Shown piece after piece: positions 18,314-27,526 of a stretch of DNA of 64,000 nucleotides; position 1 is the first letter of the stretch, and each line of letters opens with the position of its first letter. Source of the DNA: Mxb001 sp049431945. Its GTDB lineage: Bacteria; Actinomycetota; Actinomycetes; S36-B12. The notes below the pieces were generated by a model. The model worked only from the letters and a program-made list of their open reading frames with translations, did no database searches and was not told the DNA's origin. The DNA lies in the NCBI GenBank assembly GCA_049431945.1, contig JBMTDJ010000003.1, positions 4,823 through 68,822 of the forward strand, read 5' to 3'. The position numbers and the translations under genes are program-made.

Positions 18314-19411
18314 CTACTTCTTGCCCCGCTTGGACCGCGGCTGGCGCTTGGGTTGCTGGCGTCCAGCGCTCGTCTCCACGGCCGGCCCATCAGCGACACC
18401 GACGGCTGCCGCAGCAGCCTCCTGCGACTCCGCGGCGCGTCGACCCGATCCGCCTCGCCTTGCCGCGACGCGATTGTCGAGGGCCTTGATGTCCGGCTGG
18501 CGCATCTTGAGCACCACGGCCATCGGGGTGGCGATGAAGATCGATGAGTAGACGCCTGCGAGCATGCCGACCGCCAGGGCCACCGCGAGATCCAGGAGGG
18601 TCCCGGCGCCCAGCAGGCCGGCCCCGACCACGATGATCGCAACGACGGGAAGAAGCGATGTGATCGACGTATTGATGGAACGCACCAGCACCTGATTGAC
18701 GGCCCGATTGGCGGCCTCGGGGTAGCTCATCACGGACTGCGCGGTGATGCCCTTCGTCTCCTCCTTGACCTTGTCGAAGACGACGACGGTGTCGTAGAGG
18801 GAGTAGCCCAGGATCGTAAGGAAGCCGATCAGCGTCGCTGGCGTCACCTGCAACCCCGTGACGGCGTAGATGCCTACCGTGAGCAGGATGTCGTGCGCGA
18901 GCGCAATGAGCGCCGCGACAGCGAACCTCCATTCGAAGTACACCGCGAGGAAGATGGTCACGAGGACGAGGAAGACAGCGAGAGCCTGGATGCCCTTGGC
19001 CGTGATCTCGGCCCCCCACGTTGGCCCCACGACCTGCGTGGTGATGTCCGTCACGGGGACGCCACAGGCCTCGGCGAGCACCCGCGAGATGTCCTGGCTC
19101 TGGGCCGGCTCGACCGGCGGAGTCTGGACGCGAACGATCCCCGCTCCGGTCTCCGTGACGATCACATCGGCGCCAGTGGCAGCCGCTGCCGTGTCTCGCG
19201 CGTCGGGCACAGAACATGTCGCGTTGGGGACGGAGAAGACCGCTCCCCCCTGGAATTCGATGCCGAGGTTGAGTCCGCGGAAGCCGAGTGCCGCGAGGGA
19301 GATCAGGATAAGGACGCCTGAGACGATGAACCACGTGCGACGGCGGCCGACGAAGTCGATTCCGCTCTCCCCACGGTAGAGGCGGTCACCCAGCGATGAT
19401 CGACGCGACAT
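18314..19411 (-). CDS. secF: Protein translocase subunit SecF
   Basis: Polytopic membrane partner of SecD that uses the proton motive force to aid Sec export. It is 365 residues with six transmembrane helices; LGIEFQGGAVFSV near residue 50 and the signature GYSLYDTVVVFDKVKEET in the fourth helix region are typical. The C-terminal tail (about 300-365) is basic and low-complexity. The ATG shares one base with the secD stop. In Streptomyces apt lies between secF and relA; here only 54 bases do, with no gene. Confidence 0.95.
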   Translation of the reverse strand: MSRRSSLGDRLYRGESGIDFVGRRRTWFIVSGVLILISLAALGFRGLNLGIEFQGGAVFSVPNATCSVPDARDTAAAATGADVIVTETGAGIVRVQTPPVEPAQSQDISRVLAEACGVPVTDITTQVVGPTWGAEITAKGIQALAVFLVLVTIFLAVYFEWRFAVAALIALAHDILLTVGIYAVTGLQVTPATLIGFLTILGYSLYDTVVVFDKVKEETKGITAQSVMSYPEAANRAVNQVLVRSINTSITSLLPVVAIIVVGAGLLGAGTLLDLAVALAVGMLAGVYSSIFIATPMAVVLKMRQPDIKALDNRVAARRGGSGRRAAESQEAAAAAVGVADGPAVETSAGRQQPKRQPRSKRGKK

Positions 19412-21030
19412 CAGGACTCCACTCCTACGCTCGTCCGACCTTCTGAGGCCTCCTCGACCTCACCGCCGTCGCCCTTGCGCGTCGCTCTCAAGCCGCTGAG
19501 CCACGAGCCCCTCTGCATCCAGGACGCGCGGCAGAGCAGGACCGTCACGGGGTACGTGAAGAGGAAGGCGATGAGCAGGTCGATCAGGGTGATGAGGCCC
19601 AGCGTGAACGCGAAGCCCTTCACATTGCCCACGGACACGATGTAGAGCACCACCGCCGCTAGCAGCGTGACGAAGTCCGCGGCGAGAATCGTCCGTCGAG
19701 TCGCCACCCAGCCCACTTCGGCGGCTGAGCGCATCGTCTTCCCTTCGCGGAGGGCGTCCCTGATGCGCTCGAAGTAAATGATGAACGAGTCTGCGGTGAG
19801 ACCGATGGAGACAATGGCACCTGCCACTCCCGCGAGGGTGAGGGTGAAGCCGATCGACTTGCCGAGGGCGATGAAGCCGAGATAGGTCAGGCCGCCAGCG
19901 AGCGTCAGGCTCGCCACCGCGACGATCCCGAGCACGCGGTAGTAGACGAGCAGGAAGACGACGATGAGGACGAAACCGATCGCACCCGCGATGAGGCCCG
20001 CTCGCAACTGGTCGCCGCCGATCGTCGGGGACACGCTGGTGACCTCGACAACCTCAAGGTTCACCGGAAGGGCGCCGTAGCTCAGGACGTTCGCCAGGTC
20101 CTGCGCTTCCTGGGCCGTGAAGTCACCTTCGATCTGCGCCTGGCCGCCGATGATGGGCTCATTGAAGCGCGGCGCCGAGACGACGACCCCGTCCAGCACG
20201 ATGGCGAAGGCGTTACAGGGACTGGCACCGCCAGGGACGCAATCCGGTAGGGCGTACAGCTCCTGCGACGCCTCGGCAAGGGCGCGTGCACCGTCACTGT
20301 CGAACGTCAGGCTCACGACCCAGCCGCCGACACCCTGCTGGGGAAGTTGGGCGACCGCATCGGTGACGTTGGTGCCTTGGATGAAGGCGGGCTGAAGCGA
20401 GTACTTGGCCACGCCGTCGGCGTCACACGTGCCGAGCCAGAGTTTGGGATCATCGGGGCTTCCCCCTGCCTGATTGATGGGATCAAGGCAGTCAAGGGCA
20501 GCGACCTCGGCCTGGTACTCGGGAGTGTTGTCGGCGGCTTGGACGATGCGTGCGCTTGTGGCCGCGTCGTCCGTCGTCACGGACGCCGCAGCCGTGGTGT
20601 CGTCGACCTGCGGCGCGGGGCCCTCGATGGACCACACAGGGCGGAAGTCCAGCAGGGCGGTACGCCCGACGAGTTCGACCAGTCGCTCCTGGCTGACATC
20701 GGGAACGGACACCACGATGGCCGCACCATCGCCGGAGCCCTGCACCGTGACCTCGGCCTCAGCCACGCCCACGCCATCGACGCGCTGGCGGATGATCTGC
20801 ACGGTCTGCGCCAATTGATCATCGGTGATCGCGGCGCCCTCCTGGACAGCCTTGGGCTGCAGGATCACCTGAGTGCCACCGCGCAAGTCGAGGCCGAGGC
20901 GCACGGCATTGTCCTGGCCCGGCCACAGGGCCCAAGCGGCCACGGCGGCGGTGATGAGCGCCATGATGAGGAGCAGTCGGCCGGGATGCGTCGTGGACCC
21001 GGTCCGACTGCTGCGATTGGCAGATGGCAC
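19411..21030 (-). CDS. secD: Protein translocase subunit SecD
   Basis: Polytopic membrane subunit of the SecDF complex, 539 residues. One helix near 18-36 is followed by the large periplasm-type domain with GLDLRGGTQVILQPK and a central insertion of about 100 residues between 130 and 230, then five helices with SPTIGGDQLRAGLIAG, VGLTADSFIIYFERIRD and GNVKGFAFTLGLITLIDL. The D of TADSFIIYFER is the conserved acidic residue needed for proton-driven function. secF follows directly and yajC precedes by 43 bases. Confidence 0.96.
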   Translation of the reverse strand: MPSANRSSRTGSTTHPGRLLLIMALITAAVAAWALWPGQDNAVRLGLDLRGGTQVILQPKAVQEGAAITDDQLAQTVQIIRQRVDGVGVAEAEVTVQGSGDGAAIVVSVPDVSQERLVELVGRTALLDFRPVWSIEGPAPQVDDTTAAASVTTDDAATSARIVQAADNTPEYQAEVAALDCLDPINQAGGSPDDPKLWLGTCDADGVAKYSLQPAFIQGTNVTDAVAQLPQQGVGGWVVSLTFDSDGARALAEASQELYALPDCVPGGASPCNAFAIVLDGVVVSAPRFNEPIIGGQAQIEGDFTAQEAQDLANVLSYGALPVNLEVVEVTSVSPTIGGDQLRAGLIAGAIGFVLIVVFLLVYYRVLGIVAVASLTLAGGLTYLGFIALGKSIGFTLTLAGVAGAIVSIGLTADSFIIYFERIRDALREGKTMRSAAEVGWVATRRTILAADFVTLLAAVVLYIVSVGNVKGFAFTLGLITLIDLLIAFLFTYPVTVLLCRASWMQRGSWLSGLRATRKGDGGEVEEASEGRTSVGVES

Positions 21031-21073
21031 GTGACTTCCTTCTCGATGCTGACGTAGGGCTGAAGCCGGGGTG

Positions 21074-21376
21074 CTATGCGGCGCCGTCGGACGGAGGTGC
21101 GTCGTCGGGGGCGACCTCGGGCTGGATGACCTTGCCGATGGCTGCCTTTACCACGCGGATCACCACTCCGGGAGCGATCTCGAGCTCAGCATCGTCCTCG
21201 TCGATAGCGACCACGGTGCCGTAGACACCCGCCGTCGTCATCACTCGACTACCGGGGGCGATCGCCGACATCATCTCCATCTGCTTGCGCTGGCGGTTGC
21301 GCGCGGGCCGCATGATGAGCAGATAGAACACGACGCCGATGAGAATGATCGGCAGCAGAGTCCCCAGGCTTTCCAC
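21074..21376 (-). CDS. yajC: Preprotein translocase accessory subunit YajC
   Basis: Small single-pass membrane protein that joins SecD and SecF. One hydrophobic helix (about 5-23, PIILIGVVFYLLIMRPAR) is followed by a cytoplasmic domain with SAIAPGSRVMTTAGVYGTVVAID, the family signature. Length is 100 residues with a Pro/Asp/Ala-rich tail. It starts with GTG; GAGGGG lies seven bases upstream. It is first of the yajC-secD-secF run and follows ruvB. Confidence 0.93.
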   Translation of the reverse strand: MESLGTLLPIILIGVVFYLLIMRPARNRQRKQMEMMSAIAPGSRVMTTAGVYGTVVAIDEDDAELEIAPGVVIRVVKAAIGKVIQPEVAPDDAPPSDGAA

Positions 21377-21444
21377 CCTCGCACCCCTCGATGTTCATGG
21401 CACCCTTCCGGCGCTCCAGCCCCACGAGCCTAGCCGGAGCTGAC

Positions 21445-22524
21445 CTAAGCCTCGTCGCCGGTCGGCGCAGAGAAGCCTAGGAATCCCTGCTCAGCCCATG
21501 CCGACGCCGGCGGCTGCACTCCTAGGTGGGCGTAGGCGGCCGGTGTGGCCACTCGCCCACGCGGGGTCCTCGCGAGCAGGCCATGGCGCACCAGGAAGGG
21601 CTCCGCGACCGTCTCGACCGTCTCGGTCTCCTCACCCACGGAGACGGCGAGGGTGGACAGCCCCACAGGACCCCCGCCGAACCGCAGCACGAGTGCCTCC
21701 AGCACGGCCCGGTCCAACCGGTCGAGGCCGAGAACGTCCACCTCATACAGATCCAGAGCGGCTCGCGAGGCCTCATGATCCACAGCGCCATCGCCGTGCA
21801 CTTGGGCCCAGTCGCGCACGCGTCGGAGAAGCCGGTTGGCAATGCGCGGAGTCCCTCGGGACCGGCGCGCGATCTCTGTGACTCCGGCGTCGTCAATGTG
21901 CACCGATAGCAGACCCGCGGATCTCTCCAGGATCGCCCGCAGATCGGACTCGTCATAGAAGTCGAGGTGAGCCGTGAAGCCGAAGCGATCTCGTAGCGGA
22001 CCGGGCAGCAGTCCGACGCGGGTCGTGGCCCCGACCAGCGTGAAGGGAGCAAGACCCAGCGGCACTGCCGTGGCCCCCGGCCCCTTGCCCACGATCACAT
22101 CCACGCGGAAGTCCTCCATGGCGACGTACAGCATCTCCTCGGCTGAGCGCGCCAGGCGATGGATCTCGTCGATGAACAGCACCTCCCCCGGCTGCAGGCT
22201 GGATAGCACCGCAGCCAGATCCCCGGCGTGCTGGAGTGCCGGACCGCTCGTCAGCCTCAATGGAGCGGCCATCTCCTCCGCGATGATCGACGCGAGAGTC
22301 GTCTTGCCCAGTCCCGGCGGCCCGGAGAGGAGCACGTGATCGGCGGCCTTCCCGCGTCCGCGCGCCGCCTGCAGCACGACATCGAGTTGGGCGCACACGC
22401 GCGACTGGCCCACGAACTCGTCGAGACGCCGTGGGCGAAGGGCGCCTTCGATGGCGCTCTCCCCCTCACCCGCTCGCGCGTCGACGAGTCGCTCGCCCTC
22501 GGCCCAGATGTCGTCAGAGTTCAT
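21445..22524 (-). CDS. ruvB: Holliday junction branch migration ATPase RuvB
   Basis: AAA+ motor that moves Holliday junctions together with RuvA. Residues 68-76 are GPPGLGKTT (Walker A), LFIDEIHRL is Walker B, and GATTRVGLLPGPLRDRFGF holds the arginine finger; a C-terminal winged helix ends the protein. The open frame is longer, but the ATG at 22524 overlaps the ruvA stop (ATGA) and starts MNSDDIWAEGERLV like homologues. Length is 359 residues. Confidence 0.96.
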   Translation of the reverse strand: MNSDDIWAEGERLVDARAGEGESAIEGALRPRRLDEFVGQSRVCAQLDVVLQAARGRGKAADHVLLSGPPGLGKTTLASIIAEEMAAPLRLTSGPALQHAGDLAAVLSSLQPGEVLFIDEIHRLARSAEEMLYVAMEDFRVDVIVGKGPGATAVPLGLAPFTLVGATTRVGLLPGPLRDRFGFTAHLDFYDESDLRAILERSAGLLSVHIDDAGVTEIARRSRGTPRIANRLLRRVRDWAQVHGDGAVDHEASRAALDLYEVDVLGLDRLDRAVLEALVLRFGGGPVGLSTLAVSVGEETETVETVAEPFLVRHGLLARTPRGRVATPAAYAHLGVQPPASAWAEQGFLGFSAPTGDEA

Positions 22525-23099
22525 CGCCGATCCAGGAATCTCAGGGCGTCTCGGAGAAGTACCGACGTTTCTGCGGCGCCATCGGTGGCGACGGCAGCAA
22601 CGGCGCGATCGGCATCCTTGGCCGACCACCCCAGGGAGACGAGAGCGGCATGGACCACCGACGTCCCACCAACCTCACTCGCACTCGAATCCCCCGCGAT
22701 CATCGGCAGTCTGTCCTTGAGTTCGATGATCATGCGCTGGGCGCCCTTCGTGCCGATCCCGGGGATCCTCGTGAGCACGGCGACATCTCCCTCGACGATC
22801 GCCGTCCTCAGCGCGGGCGGCGGCAGCGTGGTGAGGACGGCGAGTGCCGTGCGAGGGCCGATCCCCGACACGGTCTGCACCAACTCGAAGGCATCCCGCT
22901 GATCGGTATCGGCAAAGCCGTAGAGCGTGAGCGAGTCCTCGCGCACGACGAGGCTCGTATGCAGAGAAACTGTGTCCCCTAGGCTCGCCGCAGCCGCTGT
23001 CTGAGGCGTGCAGGCGACGAGGACGCCAACTCCGCCCACCTCGACCACCAGCGACGATGGGTTGATTCCGGCCACGGCGCCGGACACCGATGCGATCAA
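22521..23099 (-). CDS. ruvA: Holliday junction DNA helicase subunit RuvA
   Basis: Binds four-way junctions and loads RuvB. It is 192 residues: an N-terminal OB fold (MIASVSGAVAGINPSSLVVE), two helix-hairpin-helix elements (LVQTVSGIGPRTALAVL and LTRIPGIGTKGAQRMIIEL) and a C-terminal RuvB-binding domain. Four-base overlaps join it to ruvC on one side and ruvB on the other. Confidence 0.95.
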   Translation of the reverse strand: MIASVSGAVAGINPSSLVVEVGGVGVLVACTPQTAAAASLGDTVSLHTSLVVREDSLTLYGFADTDQRDAFELVQTVSGIGPRTALAVLTTLPPPALRTAIVEGDVAVLTRIPGIGTKGAQRMIIELKDRLPMIAGDSSASEVGGTSVVHAALVSLGWSAKDADRAVAAVATDGAAETSVLLRDALRFLDRR

Positions 23100-23608
23100 C
23101 GGATCGCCTCGACAGCGGCCTGCAGCCGTCGCTCGGCCCCACCGCGCCAGATCTCGGTGATGGCGAGTGCAAGCGCATCAGCGGCGTCGGCAGGACGAAC
23201 GGGCGCATCGAGCCTGAGCAGGCGGGTCACCATGGTCGTCACCTGAGCCTTGTCGGCCCGTCCGCTGCCGGTGACCGCGGCCTTGACCTCGCTCGGTGTC
23301 CGCATGCTCAACGGTATGCCGCGGCGTCCGGCGGCCAGGACCGCCACAGCCCCAGCCTGGGCCGTCCCCATGACCGTACGGAGGTTGTGTTGGCTGAAGA
23401 CCCTCTCGACCGCGATGACCTCCGGGCGATGACGATCGACGAGTTCGGCCAAGGCCTGATCCAAGCTGGTGAGCCGCTCCGTAATGGGAGCCTGCGGGGA
23501 TGTCCTGACGACCACAACATCGACGAGGGTCACAGCGCCCCCGGGACCCGCGTCGACGACGCCCACGCCGCAACGCGTCAGGCCCGGGTCGACACCCATG
23601 ACGCGCAT
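23096..23608 (-). CDS. ruvC: Crossover junction endodeoxyribonuclease RuvC
   Basis: Resolves Holliday junctions by paired nicks. The four acidic active-site residues are visible: Asp in MGVDPGLTRCGVG, Glu in VIAVERVFSQHN, and the aspartate pair in PADAADALALAI. Length is 170 residues. It begins the ruvC-ruvA-ruvB operon; about 48 bases separate it from the acyltransferase gene upstream. Confidence 0.95.
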   Translation of the reverse strand: MRVMGVDPGLTRCGVGVVDAGPGGAVTLVDVVVVRTSPQAPITERLTSLDQALAELVDRHRPEVIAVERVFSQHNLRTVMGTAQAGAVAVLAAGRRGIPLSMRTPSEVKAAVTGSGRADKAQVTTMVTRLLRLDAPVRPADAADALALAITEIWRGGAERRLQAAVEAIR

Positions 23609-23656
23609 GGGCGCCTCCTCACGTCCTCGCCAGCCGTACGAACACCTGTGCGAAGA

Positions 23657-25135
23657 CTACTGGCGTCCAGCGCCCTCCTCGCGGATCGCGCGGGCCTTCG
23701 GCGTGCCGTCGCCGGGGCCGGCCTCGCGCAGCGGGTCGGCTGGGCCGACCGGGCCACCCGTGACCGTCTCGAAGCCCGATCGCAGGTCGCTCACGAAGTC
23801 CGCGAGGTCGGGGATCGCCCGGTCATCGGTCGAAATACCTACGAAGGCAGAGCCGTCGTAGGTGACCATCGTGACGTTGGCGGCAGCCCCGATCGTCGCC
23901 ACGAGCGGATACATCCCCACGATGCGCGCGCCTGCGACGTAGAGCGGCAACGGAGGACCAGGCACGTTGCTCGTGGTGACGTCGCTGGCCAGGGCCGCCT
24001 GGGCCAGCACCGGGACGGGCACGAGCCAGCTGATCTCCGCGAGGGGGTCCGCGAACCGGAGTGCTGGCTCATCCCGCCACCGAGCAACGGCCTCATGTGC
24101 GGCATCCATGCGCTCGTCGACGGTGAGGCCGGCCACCGGAAGGTCGATGCGCGCGATGGTCACCGCATTGGCAGCCTGAGCAGACGTGTCCCCGGCGTCG
24201 CCCCGGAGGCTGATGGGAACGTTGAAGCGCAGGTCATCGGCAACCTTCCCGTGCCGGACGTGGTAACGCTCGAGACCAAGCCCCACAGCGGCCATGAAGG
24301 CGTCATTGACGCTGAAACCGCGCTCCTTCGCAGCCCCGCGCATCTGCGCGAAGGGCAGGTCGAAGCCCGCGAAGTGATAGGTCGTTCCGCGTTCTGTCAT
24401 GAGCGGCGACATGGGGCCATCGGGCACAGCCGTGAATCGGCCCACAGAGGCGAGGGTCTCGAGGACCGATGACCAGGTCCGAACCGGATCCGTAAGGGAA
24501 CCCCGGGCGAGGGCAAACATGGCTTCCCCAATCCGCTCCGCTGCGCCCACACCGCGCCGGATGTTGTCGACGATGTCCGCCATGCTCACGTCCTGTGCGC
24601 CCGCTGACACGGGATCGGGCGCCGCCGGCGCCTCAGGCTCGTCGACGTTGGGAGCCGCGCTCAGCTCGACGAGGTTGAGTCCGATGAGCACCGTGGCCTG
24701 TCCGTCGGCGATGGCGTGGTGCAGTTTGAGCAAGATGGCAGCCCGGTCGCCCTCGATTCCCTCGACGAGCACGATCTCCCACAGCGGTCGGTCACGATCG
24801 AAGTCGGTGAGGCTGATGCGCCGTGCCTCCTGGAGGAGTTCATGCCAGGAGCCGTCCCCGGCCAGCCTCATGCGTCGCAGGTGGAGGCCCAGGTCGAAAT
24901 CCGGGTCCGCTGCAAGGCGCGGCGATGCCACGCCGAAGACTCCGCGCAGCGGCCGTTGCCGAAGGACGGGCACCATGCGCGTCAGCCGCTCCACGCGTGC
25001 GCGCAGGCGATCCCAGTCAGGTGCACTGTCGAGCATGACGAGGGCAACGACCGTGGAGCGCAGGTGCGGACTTCCGGCGGATGTTCGCCACGTGGCCGCG
25101 TCCCACCCCGTCAGTTGCCGTCCGGCTTCCGCCAT
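23657..25135 (-). CDS. Wax ester synthase/diacylglycerol acyltransferase
   Basis: Bifunctional WS/DGAT acyltransferase that would make triacylglycerol or wax ester from acyl-CoA. Residues 139-145 are HHAIADG, the catalytic motif; PLWEIVLVEG precedes it, and FNVPISLRGDAGD and SNVPGPPLPLYVAGARIVGM are family motifs in the C-terminal half. Length is 492 residues, and the N-terminus MAEAGRQLTGWDAATW replaces the more common LSPLDA-type phrase. It stands between ruvC and yebC, an unusual place. It suggests storage-lipid synthesis, common in actinobacteria. Confidence 0.9.
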   Translation of the reverse strand: MAEAGRQLTGWDAATWRTSAGSPHLRSTVVALVMLDSAPDWDRLRARVERLTRMVPVLRQRPLRGVFGVASPRLAADPDFDLGLHLRRMRLAGDGSWHELLQEARRISLTDFDRDRPLWEIVLVEGIEGDRAAILLKLHHAIADGQATVLIGLNLVELSAAPNVDEPEAPAAPDPVSAGAQDVSMADIVDNIRRGVGAAERIGEAMFALARGSLTDPVRTWSSVLETLASVGRFTAVPDGPMSPLMTERGTTYHFAGFDLPFAQMRGAAKERGFSVNDAFMAAVGLGLERYHVRHGKVADDLRFNVPISLRGDAGDTSAQAANAVTIARIDLPVAGLTVDERMDAAHEAVARWRDEPALRFADPLAEISWLVPVPVLAQAALASDVTTSNVPGPPLPLYVAGARIVGMYPLVATIGAAANVTMVTYDGSAFVGISTDDRAIPDLADFVSDLRSGFETVTGGPVGPADPLREAGPGDGTPKARAIREEGAGRQ

Positions 25136-25162
25136 GACGTCTCCCCTCGTCTGTGCCCGGCT

Positions 25163-25918
25163 TCACGCATCGAGGCTGGCGAGCACCTCGTCGCTGACGT
25201 CTACGTTGGTGTAGACGTTCTGGACGTCGTCGCTGTCTTCGAGCGCCTCCACGAGACGAAAGACCTTGCGCGCAATATCGGCGTCCACCGGGACGGACAT
25301 GCTCGGCACGAACGTGGCTTCCGCAGAGTCGTAGTCGATACCGGCCGACTGCAACGCGGTACGCACCGCAACAACATCGCCCGCTTCGCTCAGCACCTCG
25401 AAGGTCCCGTCGAGGTCGTTCACCTCTTCCGCGCCCGCCTCTAATACGGCACTGAGGATCGCGTCCTCGTCCACGCCGTCGGCGCTCGGGACAAGCACGA
25501 CCCCCTTGCGACTGAACAGGTAGGAGACGGAGCCTGGGTCTGCCATGTTGCCGCCGTTGCGGGTCATGGCCACGCGAACCTCGGACGCAGCGCGGTTGCG
25601 ATTGTCCGTGAGGCACTCCACGAGAACAGCAACGCCACTCGGTCCATAGCCCTCGTACATGATCGTCTGGTAATCGGCACCACCCGCCTCGGCACCCGAG
25701 CCGCGCTTAACGGCGCGCTCAATGTTGTCGAGGGGTACCGAACTCTTCCGTGCCTTTTGGATCGCGTCGTAGAGCGTCGGGTTGCCAGCGGGGTCCCCGC
25801 CACCCTGGCGCGCGGCCACCTCGATGTTCTTGATGAGTCGCGCGAAGAGCTTCCCGCGCCGCGCATCCACCACGGCCTTCTTGTGCTTGGTGGTGGCCCA
25901 CTTGGAGTGGCCGCTCAT
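25163..25918 (-). CDS. YebC/PmpR family regulatory protein
   Basis: Conserved 251-residue protein beginning MSGHSKWATTKHKKAVVDARRGKLF, the family hallmark. Members are described as transcriptional regulators and, in newer work, as factors that ease ribosome stalling at proline runs; which applies here cannot be read from sequence. GNMADPGSVSYLF and a C-terminal LVEALEDSDDVQNVYTN motif are present. It overlaps the pdxT stop by four bases and is followed by the WS/DGAT gene. Confidence 0.93.
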   Translation of the reverse strand: MSGHSKWATTKHKKAVVDARRGKLFARLIKNIEVAARQGGGDPAGNPTLYDAIQKARKSSVPLDNIERAVKRGSGAEAGGADYQTIMYEGYGPSGVAVLVECLTDNRNRAASEVRVAMTRNGGNMADPGSVSYLFSRKGVVLVPSADGVDEDAILSAVLEAGAEEVNDLDGTFEVLSEAGDVVAVRTALQSAGIDYDSAEATFVPSMSVPVDADIARKVFRLVEALEDSDDVQNVYTNVDVSDEVLASLDA

Positions 25919-26523
25919 GCGTACTGCCTCGCAATCTGGATGAATAATTCATGGAAGCGCCGGTCGCCGGTGAGCTCTGGGTGAAACGACGTGGCGACCA
26001 GCGGTCCCTGCCTCACAGCAACGATGGTATCCACACCCTGCGGTGTGGTCACCCGGGCAAGCTCCTGCACTCCCGGCCCGACAGATTCGACCCAGGGCGC
26101 ACGAATGAAGACCGCGGGGAACGGCTCGCCGAGCCCGGCCACGTCGATCACTGTCTCGAAGGAGTCGACCTGGCGGCCGAAGGCATTGCGCCGCACGACC
26201 ATGTCGATGCCGCCGATCGCCTGCTGATCGGAGCGGGCATCGAGGATGTCGTCGGCCAGCATGATCATTCCTGCACACGAGCCGTACATCGGCATTCCAG
26301 CAGCACGTGCCTCTCGCAGAGGATCCAGCAATCCGTCGCGTGACGCGAGCATCGACATCGTGGTCGACTCACCGCCTGGGATGATGAGCGCATCGACATC
26401 GCCCAGCGAATCCAGGCTCCCCACGCTCACCGCGCTGACGTCGCACGCCACCAGTGCGCGCAGGTGCTCGACAACGTCGCCCTGGATCGCGAGTACGCCG
26501 ATGCGGGGTGTCGCGCGCGTCAC
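25915..26523 (-). CDS. pdxT: Pyridoxal 5'-phosphate synthase glutaminase subunit
   Basis: Class I glutaminase that feeds ammonia to PdxS in vitamin B6 synthesis. The catalytic triad shows as Cys in YGSCAGMIML and His/Glu in TSFHPELTGD; IPGGESTTMSML is the oxyanion-hole region. Length is 202 residues. It starts by GTG overlapping the pdxS stop, so both subunits are made from one transcript. Confidence 0.95.
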   Translation of the reverse strand: MTRATPRIGVLAIQGDVVEHLRALVACDVSAVSVGSLDSLGDVDALIIPGGESTTMSMLASRDGLLDPLREARAAGMPMYGSCAGMIMLADDILDARSDQQAIGGIDMVVRRNAFGRQVDSFETVIDVAGLGEPFPAVFIRAPWVESVGPGVQELARVTTPQGVDTIVAVRQGPLVATSFHPELTGDRRFHELFIQIARQYA

Positions 26524-27419
26524 CAGCCCCGGTCTTCGAGGCGATGGTGCACGGGGATGTCGGCGACGTTGATGCCGACCATCGCGTCCCCAAGCCCACG
26601 CGACACCTTGGCAACGACATCGGGGTTGTCGAAGTGGCGAGTGGCCTGGACGATCGCCTCGGCCCGCTTCACCGGGTCTCCGGACTTGAAGATGCCCGAG
26701 CCCACGAACACGCCCTGGGCACCCAACTGCATCATCATCGCCGCATCCGCAGGCGTTGCGATGCCTCCCGCGGTGAACAAGACGACCGGCAGGGAGCCTG
26801 CCCTGGCAACCTCGACAACGAGATCGTAGGGGGCCTGAAGCTCCTTGGCAGCCACGAAGAGCTCGTCCTCAGGCATCGACACCAGGCGGCGGATCTCGTC
26901 GCGGATACGGCGCATGTGCGTGACTGCGTTGGACACGTCACCGGTGCCGGCCTCGCCCTTGGAGCGAATCATGGCCGCCCCTTCGGTGATGCGACGAAGC
27001 GCTTCGCCGAGGTTCGTCGCACCGCAAACGAAGGGGACCGTGAATTGCCACTTGTCGATGTGATTGGAGTAGTCGGCCGGAGTGAGCACCTCGGACTCGT
27101 CGATGTAGTCCACGCCCAGCGACTGAAGCACCTGCGCCTCGGCGAAGTGGCCGATGCGAGCCTTCGCCATCACGGGGATCGTGACGGATTCAACGATGCC
27201 GGTGATCATGTCGGGATCCGACATGCGTGCCACCCCGCCCTGGGCCCTGATGTCCGCGGGCACGCGCTCGAGCGCCATCACGGCAACTGCGCCGGCATCC
27301 TCGGCGATCTTGGCCTGCTCTGGCGTGACGACATCCATGATCACGCCGCCCTTGAGCATCTCCGCCATGCCGCGCTTGACGCGCGTCGTGCCGGTGACGT
27401 GACTGGGGGAATCGGACAC
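26520..27419 (-). CDS. pdxS: Pyridoxal 5'-phosphate synthase lyase subunit
   Basis: Forms pyridoxal phosphate from ribose 5-phosphate, glyceraldehyde 3-phosphate and ammonia as a dodecamer with PdxT. GVIMDVVTPEQAKIAEDAGA, ARMSDPDMI, the lysine in MAKARIGHF and the FVCGATNLGEALRRI stretch are diagnostic of this very conserved family. Length is 299 residues. The GTG start has GAGAGG four bases upstream, and a promoter-like pair lies at 27467-27494. Confidence 0.96.
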   Translation of the reverse strand: MSDSPSHVTGTTRVKRGMAEMLKGGVIMDVVTPEQAKIAEDAGAVAVMALERVPADIRAQGGVARMSDPDMITGIVESVTIPVMAKARIGHFAEAQVLQSLGVDYIDESEVLTPADYSNHIDKWQFTVPFVCGATNLGEALRRITEGAAMIRSKGEAGTGDVSNAVTHMRRIRDEIRRLVSMPEDELFVAAKELQAPYDLVVEVARAGSLPVVLFTAGGIATPADAAMMMQLGAQGVFVGSGIFKSGDPVKRAEAIVQATRHFDNPDVVAKVSRGLGDAMVGINVADIPVHHRLEDRGW

Positions 27420-27466
27420 GGTGACCTCTCAGGACTTCGGGGCAGCGATCCTCGCAGCCTGCGCCC

Positions 27467-27494
27467 ATGGTAGTAGGGCGTCCAGGCGGGCCAA
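27467..27494 (-). promoter_or_regulatory. Candidate promoter for pdxS-pdxT-yebC
   Basis: Reading the minus strand, TTGGCC (27494-27489) and TACCAT (27472-27467) are 16 bases apart and would place the transcript start near 27460, about 40 bases before the pdxS GTG. The -10 fits the actinobacterial TANNNT pattern; the -35 matches four of six. Seen by eye only. Confidence 0.35.
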
Positions 27495-27526
27495 GCCGCC
27501 CCTGTCGGGCAGGCTCGCGCTGTCCA